Origin: Vicinamibacteria bacterium
GTDB lineage: Bacteria > Acidobacteriota > Vicinamibacteria > Fen-336 > JAGNNV01
NCBI GenBank assembly: GCA_016650185.1
Contig: JAENWE010000462.1
Location: 1-6,244 of the forward strand
Direction of reading: 5' to 3'
Length of the DNA stretch: 6,244 nt
The notes beneath the pieces are model-generated. The model was not told the DNA's origin. It ran no database searches and saw nothing but the letters and a program-made list of their open reading frames with translations. How positions within the stretch are numbered: the stretch's first letter is position 1; each line of letters begins with the position of its first letter. Positions 5,266 to 6,244 of the stretch are shown here, piece by piece. A program made the translations under genes and the position numbers.

Positions 5266-6244
5266 TTATGCCGGCAGGCCTTTGGCCGCCACCTGCTCCA
5301 TCTCGTTCGCGAACGCGTCGATCTCATCGACCGTCGTGTAGACGTTAGGGGTGACCCGCAAGCCCTGGAACTCCTCATGCACGATGGGCACCGTGAAGAT
5401 CCGCTTCCTCGCCCAGAGGTGGCTCTGCAGCTTGCCCGTGTCGACGCCCCGGATCCCGACGTTGCCGATGGCGCAGCCCATTTCCGGATCGAAACTGGTG
5501 TTGATGACGAACTTCGGCTGGTCCGACAAGCGCTTCATCCATCGGTCGCGGAGATAGCGAAGTCGCGCCGACTTTCGCTCCGCGCCGATGCCGCGATGGA
5601 ACACCATCGCCTCGGCGATGGCGTTGTGGTTCGCGGCCGGGTGGGTGCCGATCTCCTCGTACTTCCGGATGTCGTCATCCTGCTTCGGATCCGCCGCCAT
5701 CAGCGGCCACAACGACTTGATCCGGCTCTTGCGCACGTACAAGAAGCCGGTGCCGATGGGAGCGAGCATCCACTTGTGCAGACTGACCCCGTAAAAGTCG
5801 CAGTCAAGATCCGCGAGCTTGAACGGCCATTGGCCGAAGGCGTGGGCCCCGTCGACGATGACGTCGATGCCACGGGAGCGGGCGAACTCGCACACACGCT
5901 TTACCGGAAAGATCTGTCCGGTGAGGTTCGTGATATGGCAGATCAGAATGACCTTGGTCTTCGCGGTGACGTTCTTGACGAACCGCTCGTACAGATCGTC
6001 CATCGAAGGCGCGGGCACCGGAAATGAGAACTGCTTCAGAACCACGCCATCGCGACGCTCGCGCTGCTTCCAGGCGGTGATCATGCGCGGGTAATCCTGA
6101 TTCGTGGTCAGAATCTCGTCGCTCGCCTTCAAATCAAGGCCCATGATGCAGATCTCAAGCGACTCGCTGGCGTTTCGGGTGATCGCCATTTCCTCGGGAT
6201 CACAGCCAAACTCCAGGGCCAGGTCGCGGCGGACGCCTTCAATG
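5266..6244 (-). CDS. Class V aminotransferase-fold PLP-dependent enzyme, partial, N-terminus outside window
   Basis: The frame is open to the right edge, giving 325 visible residues of a family that is usually about 400 or more long; the true start lies beyond base 6244. The visible part starts IEGVRRDLALEFGCDPEE and runs into the phosphate-binding TRNASESLE. Further motifs are the cofactor-ring Asp in VIVDGAHAFG (codon at about 5853-5851) and the Schiff-base lysine in GVSLHKWMLAPIGTGFLYV (codon 5775-5773). This layout fits the isopenicillin-N-epimerase/cysteine-desulfurase-like branch of fold-type I class V enzymes. These enzymes catalyse transamination, racemisation or C-S/Se lysis, and the branch is functionally mixed, so no reaction is assigned. 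Some relatives carry an export signal, but the N-terminus is not visible. An internal ATG at 6189 is not the start because conserved family sequence continues upstream of it. Confidence 0.92.
   Translation of the reverse strand, partial: IEGVRRDLALEFGCDPEEMAITRNASESLEICIMGLDLKASDEILTTNQDYPRMITAWKQRERRDGVVLKQFSFPVPAPSMDDLYERFVKNVTAKTKVILICHITNLTGQIFPVKRVCEFARSRGIDVIVDGAHAFGQWPFKLADLDCDFYGVSLHKWMLAPIGTGFLYVRKSRIKSLWPLMAADPKQDDDIRKYEEIGTHPAANHNAIAEAMVFHRGIGAERKSARLRYLRDRWMKRLSDQPKFVINTSFDPEMGCAIGNVGIRGVDTGKLQSHLWARKRIFTVPIVHEEFQGLRVTPNVYTTVDEIDAFANEMEQVAAKGLPA

Noticed and set aside
5217..5378. Upstream extension of the HD protein
   Set aside because: Arg/Ser-rich sequence lying over the 3' end of the class V gene on the same strand; not HD-like.
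5131..6027. Open frame of 298 codons (plus strand) opposite the HD and class V genes
   Set aside because: Spans two real antisense genes and their spacer, and its translation has no recognisable domain.

Overview
This is a gene-dense, high-GC stretch of bacterial chromosome with strongly G/C-biased third codon positions. It shows no rRNA, tRNA, CRISPR array, insertion sequence or phage gene. The gene types (benzoate-CoA-ligase-like enzyme, crotonase, SDR, RidA-family protein, creatininase-family amidohydrolase, class V PLP enzyme) fit a metabolically versatile Gram-negative soil or sediment bacterium, proteobacterial or from an uncultivated phylum. The sequence alone does not fix the taxon.

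Left block (1-4036): four minus-strand genes lie head to tail in transcription order: creatininase-family amidohydrolase (2439-1678), SDR oxidoreductase (1658-882), RidA-family protein (885-478) and a crotonase-superfamily protein that runs off the left edge (476-1). Spacing is 19 nt, then a 4-nt ATGA overlap, then 1 nt, so they almost certainly form one operon. A benzoate-CoA-ligase-like gene (2504-4036, plus strand, TTG start) diverges from it across only 64 nt, which contains a candidate sigma70-type promoter.

Read together, the ligase would activate an aromatic or cyclic carboxylate as its CoA thioester, and the SDR and crotonase would carry out beta-oxidation-like steps. The RidA-family and creatininase-family proteins would handle nitrogen chemistry (enamine/imine or amide/lactam). 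This is reminiscent of the aerobic CoA-dependent 2-aminobenzoate (anthranilate) route known from Azoarcus evansii, but the ring-attacking oxygenase/reductase is not in the window and the substrate is inferred. Both RidA and crotonase lack the textbook catalytic residues of their best-known relatives, so they may do non-standard chemistry.

Right block (4073-6244): three minus-strand units converge on the ligase. In transcription order they are a class V aminotransferase-fold PLP enzyme lacking its N-terminus at the right edge, a small HD-domain metal-dependent phosphohydrolase-like protein, and a short conserved-looking ORF that appears to be the remnant of a longer gene. Nothing visible ties this block to the catabolic cluster.
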